A stretch of DNA of 32,864 bases from Euzebyales bacterium (GTDB lineage Bacteria; Actinomycetota; Nitriliruptoria; Euzebyales; JAHELV01), in the NCBI GenBank assembly GCA_036374135.1, contig DASUUK010000054.1:1-32864 (forward strand), given 5' to 3'. Made by a program: the position numbers and the translations under genes. The notes beneath the pieces were generated by a model that saw nothing but the letters and a program-made list of their open reading frames with translations, was not told the DNA's origin and made no database searches. Shown here piece by piece: positions 7,228-16,375 of the stretch; positions within the stretch are counted from its first letter, which is position 1; every line of letters begins with the position of its first letter.

Positions 7228-8196
7228 ATGGATCCCTCCCCTCTGCACCTCTCCGACGTCGAGCGCGCCGCCACGGTGCTCGACGGCGTTGCCCACCGCA
7301 CACCCGTGCTGACCAGCGCAACGCTCGACGACCGCGTCGGCGCCACGGTGCTGGCCAAGGCCGAGTGCTTCCAGCGGGTCGGTGCGTTCAAGTTCCGCGG
7401 TGCCTACCACGCGATCAGCCGCCTGACGCCCGAGCAGCGCGCGCGGGGTGTCGCGGCGTACTCCTCGGGCAACCACGCGCAGGCCGTCGCCCTGGCGGCC
7501 AGGCTGCTCGGCGCCCATGCGACCATACTGATGCCGGAGGACGCGCCGGCGCTCAAGCTCGCCGCCACCCGGGGGTACGGCGCCGAGATCGTCACGTACG
7601 ACCGCTACCGCCAGGAGCGCACGACACTCGGCGGGGCACTCGCGGACGAGCGTGGCTTCACGCTGATCCCACCGTTCGACCACCTCGACGTCATGGCAGG
7701 CCAGGGCACCGTCGCGCTCGAGCTCTTCGAGCAGGCGGCACCGCTCGACACGCTCGTCGTGTGCGTCGGCGGTGGAGGGCTGATCTCGGGCTGCGCGACC
7801 GTCGCGAAGGCGCAGGACCAGCCGGTCCGGGTGGTCGGTGTCGAGCCCGCCGCAGGCGACGACGTCGCCCGCTCGCTGGCGGCGGGGCGGATCGTCGAGA
7901 TCGCGACGCCCCGCACGATCGCCGACGGTCAGCAGACCACAGCACCGGGGACGCTGACGTTCGCGGTCATGCGCGAACGCGTCGACGACGTCGTGCTCGT
8001 CACCGACGAGCAGATCGTCGACGCGATGCGCTTCGCATTCGAGCGACTCAAGGTCGTCCTCGAGCCGAGCGGCGCCTGCGGACTGGCGGCGCTGCTGGCC
8101 GGCCTGGTCGATGTCACCGGACAGCGCGTCGGTGTTGTCCTGTCGGGCGGCAACATCGGGGTGGACCGGTTCGTGACCCTGATGCGCGACGACTGA
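7228..8196 (+). CDS. Threonine/serine dehydratase (PLP fold type II)
   Basis: A 322-residue PLP enzyme that deaminates a hydroxy-amino acid, most likely L-threonine to 2-oxobutanoate or L-serine to pyruvate. The Schiff-base lysine is K55 in FKFRGAY; the substrate carboxylate loop is SSGNHAQA (79-86); and the phosphate-binding glycine loop is GGGGLISG (181-188). The C-terminal SGGNIGVD matches serine racemase and catabolic threonine dehydratase. There is no C-terminal ACT regulatory domain, so this is the short catabolic/biodegradative type rather than the isoleucine-feedback IlvA type. Serine racemase or threo-3-hydroxyaspartate ammonia-lyase activity cannot be excluded. It is divergent from the S9 peptidase gene across 47 bases and ends before a strong hairpin. 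Confidence 0.92.
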   Translation: MDPSPLHLSDVERAATVLDGVAHRTPVLTSATLDDRVGATVLAKAECFQRVGAFKFRGAYHAISRLTPEQRARGVAAYSSGNHAQAVALAARLLGAHATILMPEDAPALKLAATRGYGAEIVTYDRYRQERTTLGGALADERGFTLIPPFDHLDVMAGQGTVALELFEQAAPLDTLVVCVGGGGLISGCATVAKAQDQPVRVVGVEPAAGDDVARSLAAGRIVEIATPRTIADGQQTTAPGTLTFAVMRERVDDVVLVTDEQIVDAMRFAFERLKVVLEPSGACGLAALLAGLVDVTGQRVGVVLSGGNIGVDRFVTLMRDD

Positions 8197-8242
8197 ACGC
8201 CGCGAGACGGCAGCGCCGGGGCCCGTCGGTCCCTGACATGCG

Positions 8243-8269
8243 ACACGCCCCGCCATCGGCGGGGCGTGT
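8243..8269. terminator. Strong bidirectional hairpin between convergent genes
   Basis: ACACGCCCCGCC and GGCGGGGCGTGT form a perfect 12-bp stem around the loop ATC. It lies 46 bases past the dehydratase stop and 46 bases past the convergent cold-shock gene stop, so it can end transcription from both sides. There is no long T tract, as is usual for high-GC actinobacterial terminators. Confidence 0.8.
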
Positions 8270-8315
8270 GACGACGACCGGTGCCAGCCGACCGTCGTGC
8301 AGAAGTGAACGCCGA

Positions 8316-8519
8316 CTAGCCCGGAGTCACGTTGCTCGCCTGAGGCCCCTTCGGACCCTCCGTCACCTCGAACTGCACGCGCTGGCCCTCTTCGAGGGAC
8401 TTGTAGCCGCGCATCTGGATGGCGGAGAAGTGCACGAACAGGTCAGACCCACCGCCCTCAGGGGTGATGAAGCCGTAGCCCTTGTCGGCGTTGAACCACT
8501 TGACGGTACCTGCTGGCAT
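8316..8519 (-). CDS. Cold-shock-domain RNA chaperone (CspA family)
   Basis: A 67-residue single cold-shock domain, the standard length for bacterial Csp proteins. RNP1 is KGYGFI and RNP2 is DLFVHFS, the two surface motifs that bind single-stranded RNA and DNA; the start GTVKWFN is also typical. I chose the ATG at 8519, giving MPAGTVKW, rather than the in-frame GTG at 8532-8534, because it gives the canonical N-terminus and has AGG 7 bases upstream. It lies 71 bases downstream of the phosphohexomutase stop on the same strand and could be transcribed alone or by read-through. The shared terminator at 8243-8269 follows it. Confidence 0.96.
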   Translation of the reverse strand: MPAGTVKWFNADKGYGFITPEGGGSDLFVHFSAIQMRGYKSLEEGQRVQFEVTEGPKGPQASNVTPG

Positions 8520-8590
8520 GCTCTTGCCTATCACACGATGAAGCGGCGCTCCGCCCGTGGGTGGAACACCGCACAGTTACCCGAACCACC

Positions 8591-10408
8591 TTAGCGCGCT
8601 GGCTCCGCAGCCTCCGCTGGAGCCGGATCCAGGCCCGTGGCCGCGTACAGATCGTCGACGACGGCGTCGAGGCGCCGCGCCGCCCGTCGACGCGCCTCGT
8701 CCACCGCACCGTCGACGTGCTCGACGACCTCGACGTAGAACTTCAGCTTCGGCTCGGTGCCGCTCGGTCGCACCTGCATGCGCGACCCGTCGTCCAGCGT
8801 CAGCGCCACCATGCGCGTCGGCGGGAGGTCGATCGTGGAGATGTCGCCCCCGCGGTGCCACCGGCGGCCACGTTCGAAGTCGCTCACCGTCGTGACTGCG
8901 GCGCCTGCCAGTGCGTCCGGGGGATCCTCGCGCAGTTGCGTGAGCACCCGCGCCGCCACGTCGTCGCCGGGACCGAAGCGCACGTACGTCTGCGCCTTCG
9001 CGTGCACGCCGTGGCGCCGGGCCATGTCGTCGAGCCGGTCGGTCAGCCGGCGGCCCCGCGCGCGCTCCCGCGCGGCGCAGTCCGCGAGCACCAGGCCCGC
9101 CGACATGCCGTCCTTGTCGCGCACGGCATCGCCGATCATGACGCCGAGTGCCTCCTCGTAGCCGAGCACGAAACGCCGACCGGCGCGGGTCGCGCGTTCC
9201 GCGGCGTCGGCCAGCCACTTGAACCCCGTCAGCGTCTCGGCGTAGCCGACGCCGTGCGCGTCGGCGATGCGTTCGAGCATCTGTGACGACACGACGGTCG
9301 TGGCGACGAGCCGTTCGCCGCCACCGGGCGTCTGCTCCAGCAGGAAGTCGGCGAGCAGGCAGCCGATCTCGTCCCCGGTGAGCAGACGCCACCCGTCGTC
9401 GGGCACCGCCGCGGCGATGCGGTCGCCGTCCGGGTCGTTGGCCAGCACCAGATCGGCGTCGCGGTCACGGGCCAGCGCCAGCGCGGCGTCCAGCGCGCCG
9501 CGTTCCTCGGGGTTGGGGAACGCCAGCGTCGGAAAGTCGGGGTCGGGTGCGAACTGCACGTCCACGACCGCGACCCGGGTGAACCCGGCGTGGGACAGCA
9601 ACGCGACCATGGGCTCGCCGGCCACGCCGTGCAACGGGGTGTACACGATCGACAGCCCACCGGGATCGGGCGTGGGAGCATGCGGTGGCAGCAGGCGACA
9701 CGCGGCGGTGCGGTAGCCATCCACCAGATCGTCGGGGAGCGCGCGGCCCGCGGGCGCCCGATCGAGGTCGGTGGGCACCGCCGTGGCCTCGATGGCGTAC
9801 GCGATGCGGTCCGCGACGGCAGGGGTGATCTGCCCTCCACCCCGCCAATACACCTTGTAGCCGTTGTCGTCAGCCGGGTTGTGGCTCGCGGTGATCTGGA
9901 CGCCGGCAGCGGCTCCGAGCAACCGCGCCGCGTACGCGAGCAGCGGCGTCGGCACCGGATCGGCCCACCAACGTACGTCGAAGCCGGCCGACGCCAGCAC
10001 CGCGACCGCGTCGCGTGCGAACGCCTCGGACCCGTGGCGTGCGTCCCTGCCGACCACCACGATCGTCGATGCCGGATCGTTGTCGACGGCCAGACAGGCG
10101 GCGACCCCGGCGGTCGCCTCGCGGACGACCACCCGGTTCATGCGCATCGGCCCGGCCCCCAGCGACCCGCGCAGCCCGGCCGTGCCGAACTCGAGCCGTC
10201 CAGCGAAACGCTCCTCGAGCTCAGGCCCACCCGCCGCGATCAGCCGCTCGAGCTCGGCGCGCGTCCCAGGATCGGGGTCGGCCTCCAGCCAGGCCCGCGC
10301 CCGCGCGCGTGTGTCACGCGCGACCTCGCCCGGACCGGCCGGGTGAGGGCGAACGGAGCGAGCGGGTCGGCGGGGATCTGCATGGTCCTCGGCGGCGGGT
10401 CCTGTCAC
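8591..10408 (-). CDS. Phosphoglucomutase/phosphomannomutase (α-D-phosphohexomutase superfamily)
   Basis: A 605-residue enzyme that interconverts hexose 1- and 6-phosphates. All four signature loops are present: the phosphoserine loop TASHNP with S175, the Mg2+ loop NDPDGDR, the sugar-specificity loop GYEEALG, and the phosphate-binding loop [12 protein letters not shown]. The GYEEALG loop and length of about 600 residues fit the PgmB/eukaryotic PGM2-like subgroup, so glucose or ribose phosphate is as likely as mannose. The start is the GTG at 10408, whose GTGA overlaps the gpmA stop by 4 bases; the frame stays open much further upstream but that is a shadow of gpmA. The first 30 residues are proline/arginine-rich and would not be part of the fold, so a start further in is possible. 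It could provide glucose-1-phosphate for UDP-glucose, and so for the galE and otsA products encoded upstream. Confidence 0.93.
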   Translation of the reverse strand: MTGPAAEDHADPRRPARSVRPHPAGPGEVARDTRARARAWLEADPDPGTRAELERLIAAGGPELEERFAGRLEFGTAGLRGSLGAGPMRMNRVVVREATAGVAACLAVDNDPASTIVVVGRDARHGSEAFARDAVAVLASAGFDVRWWADPVPTPLLAYAARLLGAAAGVQITASHNPADDNGYKVYWRGGGQITPAVADRIAYAIEATAVPTDLDRAPAGRALPDDLVDGYRTAACRLLPPHAPTPDPGGLSIVYTPLHGVAGEPMVALLSHAGFTRVAVVDVQFAPDPDFPTLAFPNPEERGALDAALALARDRDADLVLANDPDGDRIAAAVPDDGWRLLTGDEIGCLLADFLLEQTPGGGERLVATTVVSSQMLERIADAHGVGYAETLTGFKWLADAAERATRAGRRFVLGYEEALGVMIGDAVRDKDGMSAGLVLADCAARERARGRRLTDRLDDMARRHGVHAKAQTYVRFGPGDDVAARVLTQLREDPPDALAGAAVTTVSDFERGRRWHRGGDISTIDLPPTRMVALTLDDGSRMQVRPSGTEPKLKFYVEVVEHVDGAVDEARRRAARRLDAVVDDLYAATGLDPAPAEAAEPAR

Positions 10409-11163
10409 GCCGAGCCTCCCGCCCGGGCCTGCGCCGCGACCGCCGCCGTCGCGGCGGCGACCTCGCCGGGATCGCCGAGGTAGGTAGCCGAACGCACCGA
10501 CAGGTCGTCGTCCGCGAGGTCGTAGACGCGCGGCACGCCGGTCGGGATGTTCAACGCGGCGATGTCGTCGTCGGAGATGTGCTCCAGGTGCTTGACCAGC
10601 GCCCGCAGGCTGTTGCCGTGGGCGGCCACGAGCACCGTGTGCCCCGCGCGCAGGTCCGGTATCAACGCGTCGTACCAGTACGGCATCATGCGGTCGATCA
10701 CGTCGGCGAGGCACTCCGAGACCGGCACGATCTCCGGCGTCAGCATCGCGTACCGCGGATCGTCGGACTGGTCGAACTGCGACCCCTGCTCGATCGGTGG
10801 TGGGGGCACGTCGAAGCTCCGCCGCCACAGGTGCACCTGCTCGTTGCCGTGGCGCTCGGCGGTCTGCACCTTGTTCAGCCCCTGCAGGGCCCCGTAGTGG
10901 CGCTCGTTGAGGCGCCACGACCGCTTGACCGGGATCCACTGCCTTCCACACGCGTCGAGCGCGATCCATGCGGTGCGGATCGCGCGGATCAGCACCGACG
11001 TGTGGCACACGGTCGGCAGGACACCGGCGTCCGCGAGCGCGCGGCCACCGCGCTCGGCCTCGACCACGCCCTCGTCGCTGAGGTCGACATCGACCCAGCC
11101 CGTGAACAGGTTGTCATCGTTCCACGTCGACCGGCCGTGCCTGAGCAGCACCAACGTCGCCAC
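10405..11163 (-). CDS. gpmA: 2,3-bisphosphoglycerate-dependent phosphoglycerate mutase
   Basis: A 252-residue cofactor-dependent phosphoglycerate mutase, converting 3-phosphoglycerate and 2-phosphoglycerate in glycolysis and gluconeogenesis. The phospho-accepting His is H9 in [10 protein letters not shown]; the second His is in [11 protein letters not shown]; the proton-transfer Glu is in [14 protein letters not shown]. These match GpmA closely, and length fits (about 249 residues in E. coli). I chose the GTG at 11163 because AAGGAGG lies 8 bases before it and the frame upstream adds only a non-conserved arginine-rich stretch. Its TGA overlaps the GTG of the phosphohexomutase gene by 4 bases, so the two are probably translated together. 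It lies 57 bases after otsA. Confidence 0.96.
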   Translation of the reverse strand: MATLVLLRHGRSTWNDDNLFTGWVDVDLSDEGVVEAERGGRALADAGVLPTVCHTSVLIRAIRTAWIALDACGRQWIPVKRSWRLNERHYGALQGLNKVQTAERHGNEQVHLWRRSFDVPPPPIEQGSQFDQSDDPRYAMLTPEIVPVSECLADVIDRMMPYWYDALIPDLRAGHTVLVAAHGNSLRALVKHLEHISDDDIAALNIPTGVPRVYDLADDDLSVRSATYLGDPGEVAAATAAVAAQARAGGSA

Positions 11164-11220
11164 CGGGTCACGCCTCCTTCTCGTCCCAACCAACGCCGGC
11201 GCCACAGGGCGCGGCGGTCG

Positions 11221-12666
11221 TCAGCGCACGCGGACCACGGAGTGCAAGCGTGCCCGCTGCGCGGCGAACCAGTCCTGAGGACTGCCCCGCAGCGAGGCCT
11301 CCCGCAGGGCCGCGGCCCGGCCGGCGCGCTCGACAGCCGACATCGTCAACGCATGCTGCAGCGCCTCGACCTGCGACTCGACGTCGTAGGGATTGACGAG
11401 CAGGGCGTCATCACCCATCGCCGTCGCCGCGCCCGCGGAACGGGAGAGCACGATCACTCCGTTCGCGCGGTTCAGCACCGCCCCCTCCTTGGCGACCAGG
11501 TTCGTACCGTCGATGACCGGATTCGTGAGCATCACGTCGTACCGGCGGAACGCCGCGAGCAGGCGCGGGTAGTCGCTGCCGACGGCGAACTCGAGCACGT
11601 GCTCGCCGAAACGCTCCCGGATGCGGTCCGCAGCCTCCTGACAGGCCTCCAGGTACTGGACGTACTCGGGCACGTCCTGGCGGGACGGGTTGAGCAGCGC
11701 GACGTGCCAGACCCGATCGCGGTGCTCGGGGTGGCGCTCGAGCAGCTGCTCGAACGCCAGCAGGCCACGCAGGATGTTCTTCGACAGATCGGTCCGGTCG
11801 GCCCGGAGCAGCAGCTTGCGTCCGTCGGCCTGCGCCTCGAGGTCCTCGCCGGCGGCGGCGACCTCCTCCCGCTCGGCCGCCGCCTCGAGCGCATCGGCGT
11901 CGACGCCGAGGACGAAGTCGGCCACCGTGGTCGTCTTGTCCTCCAGCGTGACCCGATCGCCGTTGACCTCTGCGCCGCACAGGTCGACGACGCACCGCCG
12001 GAACGCCTCGGACCACTGCGGCGACGAGAACGCGACGACGTCACTGGCCAGCAGCCCGTTCAGGATGCCGCGCGAGACGGGGTCCGGGAGCATCCGCAGG
12101 TACTCCGGCCCCACCCACGGGGTGTGCACATAGTGCAGCATGCCGGCCTCGGGCAGCTTGGACCGGATCGACGGTCCCGCGGTGAACAGGTGGTAGTCCT
12201 GCAGGTGGATCTCGCTGCGGTCGTCGGCGGTGCCGGCGACCGCCTCGGCCACCGCTTCGTTGACCGCGGTGTAGCCGTGGTACCACGCGTCACTCCAGTC
12301 AGTGCCGCTGGGCTCGTAGGGCGCGCCCCACAGCTCGTGCAGGGTGAACCACAGCAACCGGTTCGACACGACGTTGTAGTGCGGATCGAGGCGGTCACCG
12401 ACGTCGAGCAACCGCAGGCGGAAGGTGCCCCGGTCGGTGTCGGCCTCGAAGGCCTCACCATCGTGTGCTTCGGCGACCTCGCGGTCGACGTCGTCGAGCG
12501 CCAGCGAGATCCACGTGTTGTCGCCCCCCACCATCGCATCGCCCAGGGCCGAGACCAGCCCGCCGGCTCCGCGCTCGGCGACCAGGTCATCGCCGTCGCG
12601 CTCCCAACTCACCGGACCCCGGTTGCTGGCAACGACGAGATGGGCATCGGACTCATCGGCATGCAT
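11221..12666 (-). CDS. otsA: Trehalose-6-phosphate synthase-like glycosyltransferase (GT20)
   Basis: A 481-residue GT20 enzyme predicted to join glucose from a nucleotide sugar to glucose-6-phosphate. Visible landmarks are SNRGPVSW near residue 15, the donor loop GAGGLVSAL, LQDYHL, the acceptor-side LHYVHTPW, the phosphate-binding RTDLSKN and the donor-site DGTNLVAKE. Several differ from E. coli OtsA (WVHDYHL, RLDYTKG, DGMNLVAKE), placing it in the actinobacterial branch whose members carry a DxSKN loop. The gene starts 2 bases after the otsB stop, so pairing with a phosphatase supports a trehalose role. The divergence leaves open a different acceptor, for example glycerol 3-phosphate, to give another glycoside osmolyte. 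The product is presumably an osmo- or stress-protectant. Confidence 0.85.
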   Translation of the reverse strand: MHADESDAHLVVASNRGPVSWERDGDDLVAERGAGGLVSALGDAMVGGDNTWISLALDDVDREVAEAHDGEAFEADTDRGTFRLRLLDVGDRLDPHYNVVSNRLLWFTLHELWGAPYEPSGTDWSDAWYHGYTAVNEAVAEAVAGTADDRSEIHLQDYHLFTAGPSIRSKLPEAGMLHYVHTPWVGPEYLRMLPDPVSRGILNGLLASDVVAFSSPQWSEAFRRCVVDLCGAEVNGDRVTLEDKTTTVADFVLGVDADALEAAAEREEVAAAGEDLEAQADGRKLLLRADRTDLSKNILRGLLAFEQLLERHPEHRDRVWHVALLNPSRQDVPEYVQYLEACQEAADRIRERFGEHVLEFAVGSDYPRLLAAFRRYDVMLTNPVIDGTNLVAKEGAVLNRANGVIVLSRSAGAATAMGDDALLVNPYDVESQVEALQHALTMSAVERAGRAAALREASLRGSPQDWFAAQRARLHSVVRVR

Positions 12667-12668
12667 CG

Positions 12669-13481
12669 TCAGGCCTTCGTCGAGAAGTCACGCAGCAGGC
12701 GCAGCAGATCTGCGGTCTGCCCGGGATCATCGAGTCGCACGTGGGCCGCGGTCTCGCGCTCCTCGGCCCCGGCGACGACCACGCCGACGCCGGTCTCCGC
12801 GATCACGGCGAACGCGTCCTCGTCGGTCAGGTCATCGCCGACGTACACGGGTGGATGCGTGTCGACGGACAGGTCGAGCACGTCGGCGAGCCGCAGCACC
12901 GCTCGCCCCTTGTCCCAGTCGATGTCCGGTCGCAGTTCGCGGATGTCGCGCCCGCCTGTGACGCGCAGGCCGTCGCTGTCGCCGGCGACCGCGTCGACGG
13001 CCTCGTGCGCGGTGCGCTCCGAGGCGTCGTCCGCCTCGCGGGTGTGGATCGCGATCGCGTACCGCTTGCGCTCGACCCGGACCCGTTCCGCGGCGGCGAG
13101 CTCGTCGCGCAGCCGCTCCTCGGCGGCGTCGAGCGCGTCGAGGTGTTCCTCGCCCTTGCGCTCGCGACCACCGTCGGGCAGCAGCATGTCGAATCCGTGG
13201 CTTCCGGCATAGGCCAGGCCGGTCACATCGACCATACCCCTGACGTCGGCCAGGTCGCGACCGCTGATGATCGCGACCGGCAGGACCTCGACGAGATCGA
13301 TCAGGGCGGCCCGCGTCGCGTCGTCGAGCGTCGCCGCCGCGGGATCATCGACGATCGGCGTCAGCACGCCGTCGTAGTCGAGGAACACCGTCGGGGTCCG
13401 GCCATCGAGACGTTGCCGCCACACGGACGGTGAGGTGAGCGCATGGGGAAGGCTGGAGATCGACGAGCCGTGCTCGGACAT
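12669..13481 (-). CDS. otsB: Trehalose-6-phosphate phosphatase
   Basis: A 270-residue HAD phosphatase expected to remove phosphate from trehalose 6-phosphate. Motif I is DYDGVLTPI with nucleophile D35 and acid/base D37; motif II is the S in ISGRD; motif III and IV are the lysine in WDKGRAVL and GDDLTDEDAF. The LTPI and GDDxTDEDAF forms are diagnostic of OtsB rather than generic HAD enzymes. Length fits the family. It is followed by otsA after 2 bases (TGACGATG), and preceded by the NAD synthetase-like gene 56 bases away. Its ATG has only a weak ribosome binding site. Confidence 0.93.
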   Translation of the reverse strand: MSEHGSSISSLPHALTSPSVWRQRLDGRTPTVFLDYDGVLTPIVDDPAAATLDDATRAALIDLVEVLPVAIISGRDLADVRGMVDVTGLAYAGSHGFDMLLPDGGRERKGEEHLDALDAAEERLRDELAAAERVRVERKRYAIAIHTREADDASERTAHEAVDAVAGDSDGLRVTGGRDIRELRPDIDWDKGRAVLRLADVLDLSVDTHPPVYVGDDLTDEDAFAVIAETGVGVVVAGAEERETAAHVRLDDPGQTADLLRLLRDFSTKA

Positions 13482-13537
13482 CAGACCACTGGTGCCCGCT
13501 GCGTCACATCACAAACGTCGCGGGCGTCGCGCGGCCC

Positions 13538-15340
13538 TCAGACGGGCTCGTGGGCCAGTGGGGCGTCGGTGCCGGACGCAGGCCCCTCCTCGGCGGGCCC
13601 GGTCTCGCCCGCGCCGGCGTTCGCGACCTCCCCCGTGACAACGAACCGCGGTCGCCACGCCTGGGCGATCGGCACGCGACGGTCGTTGCCGAACGCGCGG
13701 CCGGTGATGCGCACGCCGGTCGGCGCGAGGCGGCGGTAGAGCTCGGTGTTCATCACCTGGCGGGCCACCCACTCGATGTGGGCACGATCGGCGACGTGGG
13801 CGGGGATCTCCTCCAGCGCCTGCATGCGTTCGACGTACCGCTCGAGCACATCGTCGATCACCTGCCACGCCAGGTCGGGCGTGTGGTCGGCCCGCTCGAC
13901 GGTCACGGTCTTGGCGAGCACCTGCTCGGGGATCACCGTCCCGATGCCGTTGCGATGGTGGGCGAGCTCGGCAACCAACGTCTTGGGACAGTCCGCCAGC
14001 GGCGCGAAGTGACCGACCAGGTCGCCGCCGTGCACGGCGGAACCGATCGACAGCTCCGACTTGTTGCCGGTCGCCAGCAGCAGCCGCTCACCCTCGTCGG
14101 CGACCGCCCACAGCGCGGCCGCGCGCGTCCGCAGCACCAGGCGCTCCTCGGCGCGGTCGTCGAGCGCGTCCAGGTTGCGCCCGACCGCACGGGCCAGGCC
14201 GTCGACCACCGCGACCAGATCGATGTCGACGAGCTGCGCTCCGAGCAGCCTGGCCACCGCCCGCGCGTCCTCGACGTCGGCCGCCGCCGTGCGGCGAGCC
14301 GGGGCGGCCACGCAGATGACGTTCCCGCCGCCGAGCGCGTCGACGGCGATGGCGGCGGTGACCGCCGACTCGGTGCCGCCGTTCAGCCCGACGACCGCCT
14401 CGGTGAAGCCGTTGCGGCGCACGTAGTCACGCGTGCCGACCACCAGGGCCTGCCACACCTGGGCGAGCGGATCGGCGGGCTCGGCCGGCGTCGGCGCCGC
14501 GGGCGGCTCGCGGTGCGGCAGCGGACGCGTGTGGATCGTCATCGCATCGGCCACGGTGCGGCGTGGGGCAGGCAGCACGAGGTCCACGACGGCGCGGTCG
14601 ACGGTGAACTGCGGCGCCCGGTAGCACAGCTCGCCGGTACCGTCGACGACCAGGGATCCGCCGTCGAACACCAGGTTGTCGACGCCGCCGTAGCTGTTGA
14701 CGTAGACGACGGGGACACCGTTGCGGCGTGCGACCTGCCGCACGAGGCCGAGGCGGCGCTGGTCCTTGCCACGGTCGAACGGTGAGGCGTTGGGCAGCAG
14801 CAGGACCTGCGCGCCTGCCGCCGACTGGGCCTCCGGCGGTCCGTCACCGGACCACGCGTCCTCGCAGATCGCGATGCCGACGATCACGTCGCCCAGCCGC
14901 CACACCCGGTCGGGATTGGTGCCCGCGGCGAACACCCGTTGCTCGTTGAACACGCCGTACGTCGGCAGCAGGACCTTGTCGTAGTAGCCGCGCACCTCGC
15001 CGTCGTGCAGCACCGCGGCGGTGATGGTGCGGTCGCGCGTCATGGTGTCGTCGTGGCGCTGCAGCGGCACGCGTCGGACGGTGCTCGTGACGACCGCCGT
15101 CCGTCCGCTGCGCGCCGCGAGCTGCGCCAGCGCCGTCTCGGCGTCGGCGAGGAACCCGGCGTGGGTCACCAGGTCGTCCAGGGGATATCCGGTCAGCGCC
15201 AGCTCGGGCAGCACGAGCACGTCGGCGTCGCGGTCCTCGGCCCAGCTGATCGCGTCGCCGATGTTCGACACGTTGGCGGCGAAGTCGCCGATGCGGTTCT
15301 CGATCTGGGCGATCGCGACCCGCAGCACGTGGTCCGTCAT
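13538..15340 (-). CDS. Glutamine-dependent NAD+ synthetase homologue with altered synthetase active site
   Basis: A 600-residue protein with the two-domain plan of glutamine-hydrolysing NAD synthetase. The N-terminal nitrilase-type glutaminase looks intact: E46 in LPELALTGYP, K122 in YDKVLLPTYG, C159 in ICEDAW. The C-terminal synthetase has the TGNKSELSIG and CPKTLV segments, but the pyrophosphate loop, normally SGGxDS, is N320-G-G-T-E324-S, the MPSxYSS segment is APARRTAA, the ENxQARIRG helix is EERLVLRTRA, and the PSAELRPxQxDEDSLP loop is not recognisable. It may use the ammonia differently, be inactive as a synthetase, or be a divergent NadE. ATG 15340 is favoured over GTG 15346 because GGAGAGG lies 9 bases before it. 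It sits between galE (66 bases) and otsB (56 bases). Confidence 0.8.
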   Translation of the reverse strand: MTDHVLRVAIAQIENRIGDFAANVSNIGDAISWAEDRDADVLVLPELALTGYPLDDLVTHAGFLADAETALAQLAARSGRTAVVTSTVRRVPLQRHDDTMTRDRTITAAVLHDGEVRGYYDKVLLPTYGVFNEQRVFAAGTNPDRVWRLGDVIVGIAICEDAWSGDGPPEAQSAAGAQVLLLPNASPFDRGKDQRRLGLVRQVARRNGVPVVYVNSYGGVDNLVFDGGSLVVDGTGELCYRAPQFTVDRAVVDLVLPAPRRTVADAMTIHTRPLPHREPPAAPTPAEPADPLAQVWQALVVGTRDYVRRNGFTEAVVGLNGGTESAVTAAIAVDALGGGNVICVAAPARRTAAADVEDARAVARLLGAQLVDIDLVAVVDGLARAVGRNLDALDDRAEERLVLRTRAAALWAVADEGERLLLATGNKSELSIGSAVHGGDLVGHFAPLADCPKTLVAELAHHRNGIGTVIPEQVLAKTVTVERADHTPDLAWQVIDDVLERYVERMQALEEIPAHVADRAHIEWVARQVMNTELYRRLAPTGVRITGRAFGNDRRVPIAQAWRPRFVVTGEVANAGAGETGPAEEGPASGTDAPLAHEPV

Positions 15341-15406
15341 GTGCACCGACCTCTCCGACCGCCGCGCGATCGATGTGAAGGGCAGCGATCGTGCCGTGGG
15401 GACGCC

Positions 15407-16375
15407 TCACTCCAGGTTCCACCGTCGACGGTGCCACCGCCAGGCCGACGCGACGATCTCACGAAGGTCGGCGTGGCGTGGCTGCCAGTTCAGGACCTCG
15501 CCCGCCCTGGCCGACGACGCGACCAGGGTCGCGGGATCACCCTCGCGCCGCGGCGCCTCGACGGCGGGGATCCGATGTCCGGTCACCTCGCGCGCCACCT
15601 CGATGACCTCACGCACGCTGAAGCCGTCGCCGTTGCCCAGGTTGCACACCAGCAGACCGGGCTCGTCGACCTGCTCGACCGCCTTGACGTGGGCGTCGGC
15701 GAGATCGCTGACGTGGATGTAGTCGCGCACGCACGTGCCGTCGGGCGTGGCGTAATCGGTGCCGAAGATCTTGATCTCGGCACGTCGACCGGCCGCCACC
15801 CGCAGCACGAGCGGGATGAGGTGGGTCTCGGGGTCGTGGTCCTCGCCGCGCTCGTCGGTTGCGCCCGACGCGTTGAAGTAGCGCAGCGCGACCCCGCGCA
15901 TCCCGCGCAGCCGGGCCAGCCACGCCAGCGCGCGCTCGATCAGCAGCTTGCTCTCACCGTACGCGTTGGTCGGCTGCGTGGCGTCGTCTTCGGAGATCGG
16001 CACGCGTTCGGGGTCGCCGTACACAGCCGCGGTCGACGACAGCACGAACCGGTCGACGCCGGCGGCGGTCAGCGCCTGCAACAGCCGCAGCGTGCCGGCC
16101 GTGTTGTTGCCGAAGAAGTCCTCGGGGCGCCGCATCGACTCGCCGGCCTCGATCGACGCCGCGAAGTGGACGCAGGCGTCGACGTCGTCCAGGACGTCGC
16201 GGTAGCCGGCGGGCTCCGCGACGTCGGCGTTGACCACGACGACCCCCTCGGGCACCAGCTCGGCGTGGCCGCTGCGCAGGTCGTCGACCACGACCACGTC
16301 GTGGCCGTGCGCGCGCAGCTGCGCGACGGTCACGGAGCCGATGTAGCCGGCTCCGCCGGTCACGAGCACACGCAT
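15407..16375 (-). CDS. galE: UDP-glucose 4-epimerase
   Basis: A 322-residue extended short-chain dehydrogenase that interconverts UDP-glucose and UDP-galactose with bound NAD+. The NAD site is VTGGAGYIG (5-13). The catalytic residues are the serines of LSSTAAVYG (near 114) and Y139/K143 in AYGESK. RYFNASGA and the NLGNGDGFSV loop are typical of GalE. I chose ATG 16375 because GGAAGGG lies 6 bases before it and the protein then begins MRVLVTGG; a frame starting at 16390 only adds MEGSV. It is the first gene of the long minus-strand carbohydrate block and is divergent from the TPP-riboswitch thiamine operon across about 220 bases. Epimerisation of a UDP-N-acetyl sugar is possible. Confidence 0.95.
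   Translation of the reverse strand: MRVLVTGGAGYIGSVTVAQLRAHGHDVVVVDDLRSGHAELVPEGVVVVNADVAEPAGYRDVLDDVDACVHFAASIEAGESMRRPEDFFGNNTAGTLRLLQALTAAGVDRFVLSSTAAVYGDPERVPISEDDATQPTNAYGESKLLIERALAWLARLRGMRGVALRYFNASGATDERGEDHDPETHLIPLVLRVAAGRRAEIKIFGTDYATPDGTCVRDYIHVSDLADAHVKAVEQVDEPGLLVCNLGNGDGFSVREVIEVAREVTGHRIPAVEAPRREGDPATLVASSARAGEVLNWQPRHADLREIVASAWRWHRRRWNLE

Noticed and set aside
8591-10408. Assigning the phosphohexomutase firmly as manB or pgm
   Set aside because: The specificity loop and length fit several substrates; a gene symbol would overstate the evidence.
10409-11008. N-terminal extension of the phosphohexomutase to 805 residues
   Set aside because: The extra part only overlaps gpmA in another frame; the GTGA overlap at 10405-10408 gives a natural start.
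10015-13212. A 1065-codon open frame on the plus strand
   Set aside because: It lies opposite gpmA, otsA, otsB and the phosphohexomutase, all with clear motifs. Its translation is Arg/Pro/Ala-rich without any recognisable domain; long antisense frames are expected at this GC content.
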